DNA of 64,000 nucleotides from Aphodosoma sp045126975 (GTDB lineage: Bacteria; Bacteroidota; Bacteroidia; Bacteroidales; Paludibacteraceae), in assembly GCA_045126975.1 (NCBI GenBank), contig JBGVPL010000046.1, positions 21,559 to 85,558 on the forward strand, written 5' to 3'. Positions 1 to 8,542 of this stretch are shown here, one piece after another. The position numbers and the translations under genes are program-made. Numbering within the stretch: the stretch's first letter is position 1; each line of letters starts with the position of its first letter. The notes beneath the pieces were generated by a model. That model searched no databases. It was not told the origin of the DNA and saw only the letters and a program-made list of their open reading frames with translations.

Positions 1-1
1 C

Positions 2-928
2 GCATTTATGGAGGTTAGTTCGCATTCGGTTGACCAACGTCGTATTGCAGGATTGAAATTTGCTGGTGGTATTTTCACTAACCTTACACGCGACCATATT
101 GATTACCATAAGACATTCGATAATTATTTGAAAGCAAAAAAACGTTTCTTCGATGAATTGCCAAAAGGTGCGTTTGCGATAGTGAATAGCGATGATAAGA
201 CAGGTATGGTGATGTTGCAAAATACAAAAGCCGATAAAAAGACATACAGCGTGCGTGGATTGGCTGATTTCACAACACGTATATTAGAGGCTTCGTTCGA
301 TGGTATGTTGTTGAATGTGTGTGGTCGTGAAGTATTTATGCCTTTCGTTGGACGATTCAATGCCTATAATCTTTTGGCGGTATATGGCGCAGCAGTGTTG
401 TTGGGTGCTGATGCAGAAGAGGTATTGCGTATATTGTCTATCTCGAAAGCCGTATCGGGCAGATTTGAATCAATGAAAATGGCAAAAGGTTTCACTGCTA
501 TAGTCGATTATGCTCACACGCCTGATGCTTTGACTAATGTGATTGACACAATCAACGATGTGCGTGGCGGTTCGGGACGATTGATTACTGTGGTAGGTTG
601 TGGTGGCAATCGCGATAAAGGTAAACGTCCGATGATGGCTCGTGAAGCAGTGAAAGGTAGTGATAAAGTGATACTTACAAGCGACAATCCACGTCATGAA
701 GATCCACAAGCAATTCTCGACGATATGATAGCTGGCTTAGATGCTACAGAAATGCGCAATGTGTTGGTTATCGTAGATCGTCGTCAAGCGATACGTACTG
801 CATGCCAATTGGCTGAAGCAGGCGATGTAGTGCTTGTTGCAGGTAAAGGACACGAAAACTATCAAATCATTGGCGATGTGAAACACCATTTCGACGACCG
901 CGAAGAACTTAGAGGAGTTGAGAATTGA
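2..928 (+). CDS. murE: MurE, UDP-MurNAc-tripeptide synthetase (3' part)
   Basis: The gene enters from the left edge. Its frame is open back to base 2, so the ATG at 8 is an internal Met, and the UDP-binding domain and P-loop lie outside the window. Family knowledge: MurE adds the third stem-peptide residue to UDP-MurNAc-L-Ala-D-Glu in the cytoplasm, using ATP. Seen here: MEVSSH at the start of the visible part, YAHTPDAL in the middle, and DNPRHEDP in the C-terminal ligase domain. DNPR is the signature of enzymes that take meso-diaminopimelate. The last codons (Val-Glu-Asn-stop) are written in the GAGAATT repeat that continues into the spacer, so the extreme C-terminus is repeat-derived. First visible gene of the dcw run. 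Confidence 0.95.
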   Translation, partial: AFMEVSSHSVDQRRIAGLKFAGGIFTNLTRDHIDYHKTFDNYLKAKKRFFDELPKGAFAIVNSDDKTGMVMLQNTKADKKTYSVRGLADFTTRILEASFDGMLLNVCGREVFMPFVGRFNAYNLLAVYGAAVLLGADAEEVLRILSISKAVSGRFESMKMAKGFTAIVDYAHTPDALTNVIDTINDVRGGSGRLITVVGCGGNRDKGKRPMMAREAVKGSDKVILTSDNPRHEDPQAILDDMIAGLDATEMRNVLVIVDRRQAIRTACQLAEAGDVVLVAGKGHENYQIIGDVKHHFDDREELRGVEN

Positions 929-969
929 GAATTGAAAATTATGAATTATGAATTATGAATTGATATATT
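929..969 (+). repeat. Heptad repeat spacer murE-mraY
   Basis: The spacer consists of GAGAATT-type units followed by about four AATTATG units, then a short AT-rich start region for mraY. The repeat starts inside the last murE codons. No Shine-Dalgarno sequence is visible. Confidence 0.7.
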
Positions 970-2238
970 ATGTTCTACTACTTATTTAATTATCTCGACA
1001 AAACATTTGACCTTCCTGGCGCAGGTATGTTCAACTTCATCTCTTTCCGTGCAGGTTTGGCATTTATCACAGCGTTGATATTTTCTACACTTGTGGGTAA
1101 GAAGATTATCGACAAATTGCAACAACTCCAAATAGGCGAAACTATTCGTGACCTCGACCTCGAAGGACAAATGAGCAAAAAAGGTACTCCTACTATGGGT
1201 GGTATTATCATTCTTTTGTCAATCTTGGTAGCCAATCTTTGCTTTGGTGTGTTGCACAATGTTTATATGATTTTGATGCTTATCACAACTGTTTGGTTGG
1301 GTGCTTTGGGATTTGCTGATGATTATATCAAAGTATTCCGTAAAAATAAAGACGGTTTGCATGGCAAATTCAAAATCGTAGGGCAGGTAGGTATTGGTCT
1401 TATCGTAGGTTTGACTCTCTATTTGAGTCCAGATGCCGTAATTCGTGAGAATGTGTCAACCAACTTTGATAGAGAAACTTACACCGAAGTAGTAGAGTAT
1501 AGCAGTCAGGATATTAAATCAACAAAAACAACAATTCCATTCTTTAAAAATAACAACCTCGACTATGCCGACTTGTTTGATTGGGCAGGCGATCACAAAC
1601 AGATGTTGGGTTGGATATTCTTCGTGTTAGTGACTATTTTTGTAGTTACAGCTGTGTCGAATGGTGCTAATCTCACTGACGGCTTAGATGGTCTTGCAAC
1701 AGGTACTTCGGCTATTCAAGGTGTAGCCTTAGGTATTTTGGCATACGTATCAAGTAACGTCAATTATGCTGGCTATTTGAATATTATGTATATACCAGGG
1801 GCAGGCGAATTAGTGATATTTGCAGCTGCATTTATCGGAGCTACAATCGGTTTCTTGTGGTTTAATAGTTACCCAGCGCAAGTATTTATGGGCGATACAG
1901 GCTCGTTGGCATTGGGTGGTATTATTGCTGTATTTGCTATTGCAATCCACAAAGAACTTCTTATTCCAATCCTTAGTGGTATCTTCTTGGTTGAGAATTT
2001 GTCGGTGATAATGCAAACATCATATTTCAAATACACCAAAAAGAAAACAGGTGTTGGACGTCGTATCTTCAAGATGTCGCCATTGCACCACCATTTCCAA
2101 AAAGCAGGTAATTCAGGTATTGATGCCTTGTGGCAATACCCACTCAAACCACTCCCTGAATCTAAAATCACAGTACGTTTCTGGTTGGTAGGCATCTTGC
2201 TTGCAGTATTAACAATCATTACATTAAAAATAAGATAG
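970..2238 (+). CDS. mraY: MraY, phospho-MurNAc-pentapeptide transferase
   Basis: Integral membrane enzyme that moves phospho-MurNAc-pentapeptide onto undecaprenyl phosphate to give lipid I. The 422-residue product is mostly hydrophobic helices, with the family motifs in order: FADDYIK (the Asp pair), NLTDGLDGLATG, FMGDTGSLALGG and PLHHHFQ. It is longer than the usual 360 residues because of a polar loop at about residues 155-200, which is common in Bacteroidetes versions. ATG at 970 lies 41 bases after murE. Its place between murE and murD is the normal dcw order. Confidence 0.96.
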   Translation: MFYYLFNYLDKTFDLPGAGMFNFISFRAGLAFITALIFSTLVGKKIIDKLQQLQIGETIRDLDLEGQMSKKGTPTMGGIIILLSILVANLCFGVLHNVYMILMLITTVWLGALGFADDYIKVFRKNKDGLHGKFKIVGQVGIGLIVGLTLYLSPDAVIRENVSTNFDRETYTEVVEYSSQDIKSTKTTIPFFKNNNLDYADLFDWAGDHKQMLGWIFFVLVTIFVVTAVSNGANLTDGLDGLATGTSAIQGVALGILAYVSSNVNYAGYLNIMYIPGAGELVIFAAAFIGATIGFLWFNSYPAQVFMGDTGSLALGGIIAVFAIAIHKELLIPILSGIFLVENLSVIMQTSYFKYTKKKTGVGRRIFKMSPLHHHFQKAGNSGIDALWQYPLKPLPESKITVRFWLVGILLAVLTIITLKIR

Positions 2239-2316
2239 TAACGAGTAGTGAGTAACGAGTAATTAGAACCTTCGGTTTTTTAATAGAGTGTAGAGAAACA
2301 TCTCGCGACTCGTTAC
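2239..2316. repeat. Inverted heptad repeat, mraY-murD spacer
   Basis: The left arm (2239-2262) is built of TAACGAG/TAGTGAG units and begins directly after the mraY stop. The right arm (2302-2316), CTCGCGACTCGTTAC, is its complement. The spacer ends in the A-rich ACTAAAAATCTAAG before the murD ATG, a tail also seen before murG, purC, purD, purH and folD. Confidence 0.7.
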
Positions 2317-2338
2317 TGAAATACTAAAAATCTAAGAT

Positions 2339-3670
2339 ATGAGAATAGTAGTATTAGGAGCAGGTGAAAGTGGCGTAGGTAGTGCCATACTTGCACAGAA
2401 AAAAGGTTTTGATGTATTTGTGTCGGATATGTCGGCAATCAAACCTAAATATAAAGAAGAGTTAGAGCGTAGAGGTATTCCATATGAAGAGAAACAACAT
2501 ACCGAAGAGTTGATTCTCAATGCCGATGAGGTGATAAAATCGCCTGGTATTCCCGAAAAAGCACCTATGATTAAGGCTTTGCGCGCACAGAATACTCCTA
2601 TTGTGAGCGAAATAGAATTTGCAGGACGATATACCGATGCTAAAACTATTTGTATCACAGGTAGTAATGGTAAGACAACAACGACTATGCTTACATATCA
2701 CATTCTTTGTGAGGCAGGTTACAATGTAGGATTGGCGGGTAACGTAGGACGTAGTTTCGCTTGGCAAGTGGCTGAACAAGCATTTGACTATTATGTGATA
2801 GAACTTTCGAGCTTTCAATTAGATGGTATGTATGATTTCCGTGCCGATGTAGCTATCTTGTTGAATATTACGCCTGACCACCTCGACCGCTATGAATACA
2901 AATTCCAAAACTATATAGACTCTAAGTTCCGCATATTGCAAAATATGACAAAAGAGCAAACATTTGTTTATTGGAGTGAGGATCCTGTAATTAAGGCAGA
3001 ATTAGCGAAACGCACTATTGAGGCATCACAAGCGCCATTCAAAGAAAGTACAATGCATAATGCACAATTCACAATTACGGAAGATGAATTGATTTTTGGA
3101 TTTGAAGAAGAATTAAGAATAAAAACAGAAGAAATAACAATAAAAGGTAAACACAATATGTATAATTCGATGGCAGCTGCAGTAGCAGCAAATATTATGG
3201 GCGTGAAAAATGAAACAATTCGTCGTTCGCTTGCAACATTCCAAGGTGTAGAGCATCGTTTGGAATATGTGGCTACCATTCGTGGTGTGCGCTATATCAA
3301 CGACTCTAAGGCTACTAACGTAAATTCTTGTTGGTATGCATTGCAAAGCATGAAAACACCTGTTGTACTTATTCTTGGTGGTACTGATAAAGGCAATGAC
3401 TATAGCGAAATTGCTGATTTAGTGCGCGAAAAAGTGCATACACTCATATTCATGGGCTTGGATAATAAGAAATTGAATGAATATTTCGGTTTGAATAGTA
3501 ATTGCAAAATTGTAGATACAGACAATCTTGCAGATGCAGTGAAAGCAGCATACGAAGTGGCACAAAAAGGCGATACAGTGTTGTTGTCACCATGCTGTGC
3601 AAGTTTTGACTTGTTCAAAAACTATGAAGACCGTGGCGAACAATTCAAAGAAGCAGTAAAAAAATTATAA
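2339..3670 (+). CDS. murD: MurD, UDP-MurNAc-L-Ala-D-Glu ligase
   Basis: Cytoplasmic ATP-dependent ligase adding D-glutamate to UDP-MurNAc-L-alanine. The 443 residues show an N-terminal Rossmann-type start (VLGAGESGVGSAILAQKKG), the P-loop GSNGKTTTT at about residue 111, NITPDHLDRY, and the C-terminal domain with YINDSKATN and LSPCCASFD, all typical of MurD. Between the central and C-terminal parts (around residues 238-247) lies a stretch STMHNAQFTIT whose DNA (3051-3076) looks like the ATGCATA/ATGCACA spacer repeat, so it may be an inserted segment. Same strand and operon as its neighbours. Confidence 0.96.
   Translation: MRIVVLGAGESGVGSAILAQKKGFDVFVSDMSAIKPKYKEELERRGIPYEEKQHTEELILNADEVIKSPGIPEKAPMIKALRAQNTPIVSEIEFAGRYTDAKTICITGSNGKTTTTMLTYHILCEAGYNVGLAGNVGRSFAWQVAEQAFDYYVIELSSFQLDGMYDFRADVAILLNITPDHLDRYEYKFQNYIDSKFRILQNMTKEQTFVYWSEDPVIKAELAKRTIEASQAPFKESTMHNAQFTITEDELIFGFEEELRIKTEEITIKGKHNMYNSMAAAVAANIMGVKNETIRRSLATFQGVEHRLEYVATIRGVRYINDSKATNVNSCWYALQSMKTPVVLILGGTDKGNDYSEIADLVREKVHTLIFMGLDNKKLNEYFGLNSNCKIVDTDNLADAVKAAYEVAQKGDTVLLSPCCASFDLFKNYEDRGEQFKEAVKKL
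3051..3076 (+). repeat. Spacer-type repeat inside murD
   Basis: CAATGCATAATGCACAATTC and the following ACAATT resemble the repeat arms of the ftsQ-ftsA spacer (8541-8571 and 8680-8713). Here they are read in frame as MHNAQFTIT. Confidence 0.5.
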
Positions 3671-3678
3671 AACAAGGC

Positions 3679-3700
3679 TGTTGACTATAGTCTGTCAACA
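3679..3700. repeat. Short perfect hairpin, murD-ftsW spacer
   Basis: TGTTGAC, eight bases, GTCAACA: a 7-bp perfect stem in a 50-base spacer. There is no U-run after it, so it is probably not a terminator. Confidence 0.5.
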
Positions 3701-3720
3701 TAAACGAAGTGAGTAATATT

Positions 3721-4980
3721 ATGAATAAATTCTTAGCGAAAACATTGCAGGGCGACAAAGTGGTGTGGATTATATTTGCTTTGTTGTTTATCATCTCGAT
3801 GGTCGAGATGTTTAGTGCGTCGAGTATGTTGGTGCATTGGAGTAGTAGTAGTTCTATTCATCGTCCAATATTACGTCATGCTATGTTCTTTGCTATAGGT
3901 TTTATGGGATTGATGATTGTGCAGATGATTGATTTTAAGTGGATAAGGTTGTTGGGGTATGCTGGGTTGGCATTGTCGTGGGTATTGTTGATTTTTACGA
4001 TGTTTATGGGTACCGAGCAGGCTGGTGCAGCGCGTTGGATCGAGATTGGTGGTTTTCAGTTTCAGCCTTCGGAGGTGGCCAAGTTGTCGTTGATAATAGT
4101 AATTGCCGACCAAATAGAGCGTTTGCAAAATGAGGAGAAACAGAATAAATATTTTTGGTATGTTATCGGTGTAATTGTGATTACGTGTGGTATGATTTTT
4201 ACTGAAAACTTCTCGACTGCAGCTATTTTGTTTGTAATTACGATGACTATGATGTGGATTGGTGAGATAAATTGGAAGAAATTGGGTGTTGTTGTAGCTG
4301 GAGTTGTAGGTGCAGTAATGTTTATTTTGTTTGTTGCTTGGATGATACCAAAGGATGTTTATCATGAATATAATAATCCTGTGGTTAAAGTATTTGAGCG
4401 TGCTTATACTTGGGTTGCCCGTATTGAGAATTTTATAGGGAGAAGTGAAGAAGCAGTTAATAAATTCAAAGTAACAGATAGTAATTTTCAAGAGAATCAT
4501 GCTCAGATGGCAGTGGCGAGGGGTGGATTTTTGCCTCATGGACCAGGCACAAGTGTGGAGCGCAACTATTTGCCTGAGGCGTTTTCCGACTTTATTTTTG
4601 CTATTATAGTTGAGGAGTTAGGATTCTTTATGGGGGTATTTGTGATGTTTTTGTACCTTTGGTTGCTATTTAGGGCAGGCAGGGTGGCACGACAGTCCGA
4701 TTCGTTGTTCTGTGCGATATTGGTGATTGGGGTTACTATGTTGATTGTGTTGCAAGCATTTATACATATAGGCGTGTCGGTGCATTTAGGGCCTGTTACG
4801 GGACAACCATTGCCTTTGATTAGTCGTGGTGGTACGTCGATATTGGTGAATTGTGTATATTTTGGTTTGATAATCAGTGTTACGAAATATATTCAACAAC
4901 AAAAAATGAAAAAAGAGATGGTTGAGAATGCAGTTGTTGCAGAGCCAGTGATAGAGGAATCGAATTCGTCAGACAAGTAG
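3721..4980 (+). CDS. ftsW: FtsW, septal peptidoglycan glycosyltransferase (SEDS family)
   Basis: Membrane protein of the SEDS family that polymerises lipid II at the division septum with a partner class B PBP. About ten hydrophobic helices are visible, with the conserved GPVTGQPLPLISRGGTS block near residue 365 and FIFAIIVEELGF before it. FtsW and RodA are close paralogues; the position between murD and murG favours FtsW. A GTG at 3709 would add four residues (VSNI), but the ATG at 3721 giving MNKFLAKTLQGDKVVW fits the usual short cytoplasmic N-terminus better. The polar C-terminal tail (about residues 390-419) is typical. Confidence 0.93.
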   Translation: MNKFLAKTLQGDKVVWIIFALLFIISMVEMFSASSMLVHWSSSSSIHRPILRHAMFFAIGFMGLMIVQMIDFKWIRLLGYAGLALSWVLLIFTMFMGTEQAGAARWIEIGGFQFQPSEVAKLSLIIVIADQIERLQNEEKQNKYFWYVIGVIVITCGMIFTENFSTAAILFVITMTMMWIGEINWKKLGVVVAGVVGAVMFILFVAWMIPKDVYHEYNNPVVKVFERAYTWVARIENFIGRSEEAVNKFKVTDSNFQENHAQMAVARGGFLPHGPGTSVERNYLPEAFSDFIFAIIVEELGFFMGVFVMFLYLWLLFRAGRVARQSDSLFCAILVIGVTMLIVLQAFIHIGVSVHLGPVTGQPLPLISRGGTSILVNCVYFGLIISVTKYIQQQKMKKEMVENAVVAEPVIEESNSSDK

Positions 4981-5075
4981 GGACGCAGCGTGCTGCCTCC
5001 TAACGAGCGAAGCGAGTAAGTCTCGCTACTCGTGTACAGACGCAATATATTGCGTCTCTACTACTAAAATACTAA
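4981..5075. repeat. Composite palindromic spacer ftsW-murG
   Basis: Contains a GGACGCAGCGTGCTGCC element right after the stop, an ACGAG.../...CTCGT pair of facing arms (about 5003-5033), and a perfect 20-bp palindrome AGACGCAATATATTGCGTCT at 5038-5057. It ends in the ACTAAAAATCTAAAA start-region tail. Confidence 0.7.
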
Positions 5076-5086
5076 AAATCTAAAAT

Positions 5087-6187
5087 ATGAGTAAATATTT
5101 AATTAGCGGTGGTGGTACTGGCGGACATATATTTCCAGCCGTAAGTATAGCAAATGAGTTGCGTCGTCGCGACCCAAATTGTGAGATTTTGTTTGTAGGT
5201 GCAGAGGGGCGTATGGAGATGGAGCGTGTGCCTGCTGCAGGTTATGATATTGTGGGTTTGAAAGTAGAGGGTTTAGATAGAAAGAACATTTTGCGCAATG
5301 TGAAGGTGGTGTGGAACTTGTTGCGTTCAATGCGTAAAGTGCGCCGTGTGATAAAAGATTTCTGTCCTGATGTGGCAGTAGGTGTTGGTGGATATGCAAG
5401 TGGTGCAGCTCTCAAGGTAGCTCAGCAGATGGGTATCCCTGTGGTGTTGCAAGAGCAAAATAGTTTTGCTGGTGTGACTAATAAAATGTTAGCAAAAGGA
5501 GCAGAGAAGATTTGTGTGGCATACACTGGTATGGAGCGATTCTTCCCTGCCGATAAGATAATTCTTACGGGTAATCCTGTGCGTCAGAATCTTTTGGCTA
5601 CAATAGATAAAAAAGAGGCGTATGAGTATTTTGGTCTAAATCCCGATAAACCTACTTTGATGGTTATGGGTGGTAGTCTTGGTGCTCGCACAGTGAATCA
5701 GGCTATGATTGCAGGGTTGGAAAAACTAAAACAATCGGGCATACAGGTGATTTGGCAAACAGGTAAGTTGTATTATGAGCAGATAAAGTCTGACTTGTCT
5801 GACCAGTCTGACTTGTCTGATATTAAAATTTTAGATTTTCTTGCTCGTATGGATTATGCCTACGCAGTGGCAGATTTGGTTGTGTCGCGTGCAGGGGCAA
5901 GTTCGATTTCCGAGCTTTCGTTGTTGGGTAAGTCTTCTATTTTGGTGCCATCGCCTAATGTAGCTGAGGATCATCAAACGCATAATGCTCGTGCTTTGTC
6001 CGACAAAGGTGCTGCTATTTTGGTGAAAGATGTAGATGCGGTTGACACTTTGGTCGATATAGCATTGGAAACTATTGCATCAAAAGAGAAATTGCAATCG
6101 CTTTCTGATAATGTTCTTAAATTGGCATATCCTAATTCGGCAGAAAAAATTGTTGATGAAATAGTTAAATTAGGGAGCAAGGAATAG
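5087..6187 (+). CDS. murG: MurG, lipid II synthase (GlcNAc transferase)
   Basis: Peripheral inner-face enzyme that adds GlcNAc to lipid I. The 366 residues start with SGGGTGGHIFPAVSIA (residues 7-22), the GT-B donor/acceptor glycine loop of MurG. Further on are VGVGGYAS, QEQNSFAGVTNK and the C-terminal SRAGASSISEL, all family hallmarks. Between the strands around residue 235 is a low-complexity stretch, SDLSDQSDLSD, encoded by 9-bp repeats (5789-5820) and probably a surface insertion. The last residues (GSKE) are encoded by the GGAGCAA/GGAATAG heptads that fill the next spacer. Confidence 0.96.
   Translation: MSKYLISGGGTGGHIFPAVSIANELRRRDPNCEILFVGAEGRMEMERVPAAGYDIVGLKVEGLDRKNILRNVKVVWNLLRSMRKVRRVIKDFCPDVAVGVGGYASGAALKVAQQMGIPVVLQEQNSFAGVTNKMLAKGAEKICVAYTGMERFFPADKIILTGNPVRQNLLATIDKKEAYEYFGLNPDKPTLMVMGGSLGARTVNQAMIAGLEKLKQSGIQVIWQTGKLYYEQIKSDLSDQSDLSDIKILDFLARMDYAYAVADLVVSRAGASSISELSLLGKSSILVPSPNVAEDHQTHNARALSDKGAAILVKDVDAVDTLVDIALETIASKEKLQSLSDNVLKLAYPNSAEKIVDEIVKLGSKE
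5789..5820 (+). repeat. 9-bp repeat insertion inside murG
   Basis: Four near-identical 9-mers of the form TCTGACTTG / TCTGACCAG, read in frame as SDL-SDQ-SDL-SD. The unit length of nine keeps the frame. Confidence 0.7.
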
Positions 6188-6258
6188 GGGGCAAGGAGTA
6201 AGGAGCTGGGAATAGGGAGTAAGGAGTAAGGAATAAGGAATATGGAACAGGGAATAAG
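6174..6258 (+). repeat. GGAGTAA heptad tract after murG
   Basis: About twelve degenerate 7-mers in a row (GGAGCAA, GGAATAG, GGGGCAA, GGAGTAA, GGAATAA, GGAACAG and similar). The tract begins inside the last codons of murG and includes its stop codon. Confidence 0.8.
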
Positions 6259-6283
6259 TATAAAAACTGAGTATCCCGATATT

Positions 6284-6390
6284 CCTCCCCCGTCTTAGGG
6301 AGGTCCCCGAAGGAGGGAGGTGTTCTTAACTTTCAGCTCTTTTTATATTCTCCCCCTGTTTTAGGGGGAGTGGTCGAAGACCGAGGGGGT
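6284..6390. repeat. Two REP-like CTCCCCC hairpin elements
   Basis: The first unit (6284-6320) is CCTCCCCCGTCTTAGGGAGG plus a GAAGGAGGGAGG tail. The second (6350-6390) is CTCCCCCTGTTTTAGGGGGA followed by GTCGAAGACCGAGGGGG. Each is a C-rich/G-rich hairpin followed by a second small GTC/GAC hairpin and a G-rich tail. A third copy lies after ftsZ (11381-11420). The layout resembles REP-type elements moved by RAYT transposases, but no transposase is in this window. Confidence 0.6.
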
Positions 6391-6434
6391 AGAATAATTC
6401 TTAATTTTTAATTTTTAATTTTTCATTCGTTATT

Positions 6435-7805
6435 ATGAAATATTATTTTCTTGGTATAGGTGGTATTGGTATGAGTGCTATTGCACGTTATTTCAAAGCT
6501 AAAGGCTTTGAAGTGGCTGGATATGATAGAACATCAACTGTTTTGACTCGTGAACTCGAGGCAGAGGGTATTGCTGTGAATTATGTGGATGAAGTGGAGG
6601 CAATTCCATCTGAATTTTCAATTCTCAATTCTCAATTCTCAACTTTAGTGGTTTACACTCCTGCAATACCTACTGATAATAAACAATATCAATATTTCTT
6701 GACTAATGGTTTCAAGATGATGAAGCGAGCTGCTGTGTTGGGCGAGATTACTCGTTTGGAGCGTGGTTTGTGTATCGCTGGTACGCATGGCAAGACTACT
6801 ACTTCGACCATGACTGCTCATATCTTGAAACAAAGTCATGTTGATTGTAATGCTTTTCTTGGTGGTATATCAAAGAATTATACAAGCAATCTACTCCTTT
6901 CAGATAAAAGTGATTTAGTTGTTATTGAGGCAGATGAGTTCGACCGTTCGTTCCATCATTTGTCGCCTTATATGGCAGTAATTACATCGACCGATGCCGA
7001 CCATCTCGACATATATGGCACACATGAGGCATATCTCGAAAGTTTTGCGCATTTCACTTCGTTGATTGTCGATGGAGGAGTGTTGTTCGTAAAAAAAGGC
7101 ATACAATTAGAGCCTCGTATCTCTGATAAAGTTACTCTTTATACCTATTCAGGTACAGAGAAGGCAGATTTTTATGCTGATAATATTCGTTTGGGTGGTG
7201 GACGATTGGTGTTTGATTTTGTAACACCTAACGAGCGTATTGCTGATGTAGAACTCGGTGTGCCTGTGATGATAAACGTAGAGAATGCCGTAGCTGCTAT
7301 GTCGGTGGCATATCTTAATGGCGTAACTGCCGATGAATTGCGTGCTGCAATGGCTTCGTTTGCTGGTATTCGTCGTCGTTTCGACTTCCATCTTCGCACT
7401 GATAAATTGGTGGTTATCGATGATTATGCACATCATCCAATGGAGTTGGAAGCAAGTCTTAAGTCAGTAAATGCTTTATATAACGATAAGAAAATTGTAG
7501 TGGTTTTCCAACCTCACCTATATACTCGCACCCGCGACTTTTATCGCGAATTTGCAGCAGCTCTTTCGCATGCCGAGCAAGTGGTGTTGGTCGAGATATA
7601 TCCTGCACGCGAATTGCCTATTGAGGGCATTACATCGCAAATTATTCTCGATGAGGTTACTTCTCCTGTTAAACGATTGACAACTAAAGCCGAGTTGATT
7701 GATACGCTCAAAACTCTTGATTTTGATGTCCTCCTCACCGTTGGCGCAGGCGATATTGACACTTATTTACCAAAAATAGTTGAGAGTTTAGAGTTTAGAG
7801 TTTAG
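6435..7805 (+). CDS. murC: MurC, UDP-MurNAc-L-alanine ligase
   Basis: Cytoplasmic ATP-dependent ligase adding L-alanine to UDP-MurNAc. Motifs: GIGGIGMSAIA near the N-terminus, GTHGKTTTSTM (P-loop, around residue 115), EADEFDRSF, and DDYAHHPMELEA in the C-terminal domain. Two oddities come from repeats. Residues about 61-69 (FSILNSQFS) are encoded by three CAATTCT heptads (21 bp, so in frame), just before the conserved LVVYTPAIP. The C-terminal ESLEFRV-stop is encoded by AGAGTTT heptads that continue to the ftsQ start. The enzyme otherwise looks intact at 456 residues. Confidence 0.96.
   Translation: MKYYFLGIGGIGMSAIARYFKAKGFEVAGYDRTSTVLTRELEAEGIAVNYVDEVEAIPSEFSILNSQFSTLVVYTPAIPTDNKQYQYFLTNGFKMMKRAAVLGEITRLERGLCIAGTHGKTTTSTMTAHILKQSHVDCNAFLGGISKNYTSNLLLSDKSDLVVIEADEFDRSFHHLSPYMAVITSTDADHLDIYGTHEAYLESFAHFTSLIVDGGVLFVKKGIQLEPRISDKVTLYTYSGTEKADFYADNIRLGGGRLVFDFVTPNERIADVELGVPVMINVENAVAAMSVAYLNGVTADELRAAMASFAGIRRRFDFHLRTDKLVVIDDYAHHPMELEASLKSVNALYNDKKIVVVFQPHLYTRTRDFYREFAAALSHAEQVVLVEIYPARELPIEGITSQIILDEVTSPVKRLTTKAELIDTLKTLDFDVLLTVGAGDIDTYLPKIVESLEFRV
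6616..6642 (+). repeat. CAATTCT heptads inside murC
   Basis: TTTTCAATTCTCAATTCTCA and the following ATTCTCA: three tandem CAATTCT units plus flanks, read as FSILNSQFS. Similar units are at 30932-30967 inside purL and, as the complement GAGAATT, at the end of murE. Confidence 0.8.
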
Positions 7806-7810
7806 AGTTT
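7782..7810 (+). repeat. AGAGTTT heptads bridging murC and ftsQ
   Basis: Four tandem AGAGTTT units. They encode the murC C-terminus and stop and supply the whole spacer up to the ftsQ ATG at 7811. Confidence 0.8.
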
Positions 7811-8542
7811 ATGAAATTGTGGCATAAAATATTATTTTCGGTTCTAATCACATTGCTTGTGGGTGGATTGGTTGTTGTGCTTACGTTTGTTGTGCCTAAA
7901 AATGGCGACCGCAAATGTGAGAACATACACTTGATAGTGAGCGATTATGAGCAATTCAAGTTTATTTCTGACAAAGATGTTAGTTTCCAACTTCAAAATT
8001 CGGGAGTATATCCTGTTGGGAAACAACACTCTAAGATAGATTTGACCGAAATGGAGGAGAGTTTGCTGAAACTCAACATGGTGAAGAGTGTCAAATGCTA
8101 TTTTGCTAATAATGGCGATGTTAATGTTTCGGTCACGCAACGAGTACCTGTGTTTCGTGTGAAAGAAGAGGGTCGCGATTATTATATTGACAACGAGCGT
8201 AAGCGCATGCCAACATCGATAAAATTCTCGGCATACGTACCAATTGTAACAGGAAATGTAAATTTTGACTTTGCAGTGTCGGAATTATACGATTTTGTTG
8301 TATATTTGCAGTCTGAAAGTCGTTGGCGTTCTGCGTTTACTCAAATATACGTTTATCCCGATAACAAAGTAGAATTAATCCCACGAGTTGGCGATTTTCG
8401 TATTAAGTTAGGTACGCTCGAACGCTACGAAGCCAAACTCGGAAAATTAGAAAAATTCTTAAAAGTATTACCAAAATATCACTCTTGGGACAAATATTCA
8501 GTTATAAACCTTGAATATAAGGACCAGGTAGTATGTCGATAA
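7811..8542 (+). CDS. ftsQ: FtsQ/DivIB-type cell division protein
   Basis: The 243-residue protein has a short cytoplasmic tail, one N-terminal membrane helix (about residues 8-30) and a periplasmic part with a POTRA-like region (about residues 40-115), then a beta-rich domain. This is the FtsQ layout: a bitopic divisome protein linking FtsB/L to other components. Sequence identity in this family is low, so the call rests on topology, length and the position between murC and ftsA. The start is five bases after the murC stop. The stop codon overlaps the first AATGCAC repeat of the next spacer. Confidence 0.88.
   Translation: MKLWHKILFSVLITLLVGGLVVVLTFVVPKNGDRKCENIHLIVSDYEQFKFISDKDVSFQLQNSGVYPVGKQHSKIDLTEMEESLLKLNMVKSVKCYFANNGDVNVSVTQRVPVFRVKEEGRDYYIDNERKRMPTSIKFSAYVPIVTGNVNFDFAVSELYDFVVYLQSESRWRSAFTQIYVYPDNKVELIPRVGDFRIKLGTLERYEAKLGKLEKFLKVLPKYHSWDKYSVINLEYKDQVVCR

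Noticed and set aside
8..928. ATG at 8 as the murE start
   Set aside because: The frame is open to the edge and MEVSSH is an internal MurE motif, so the gene begins outside the window.
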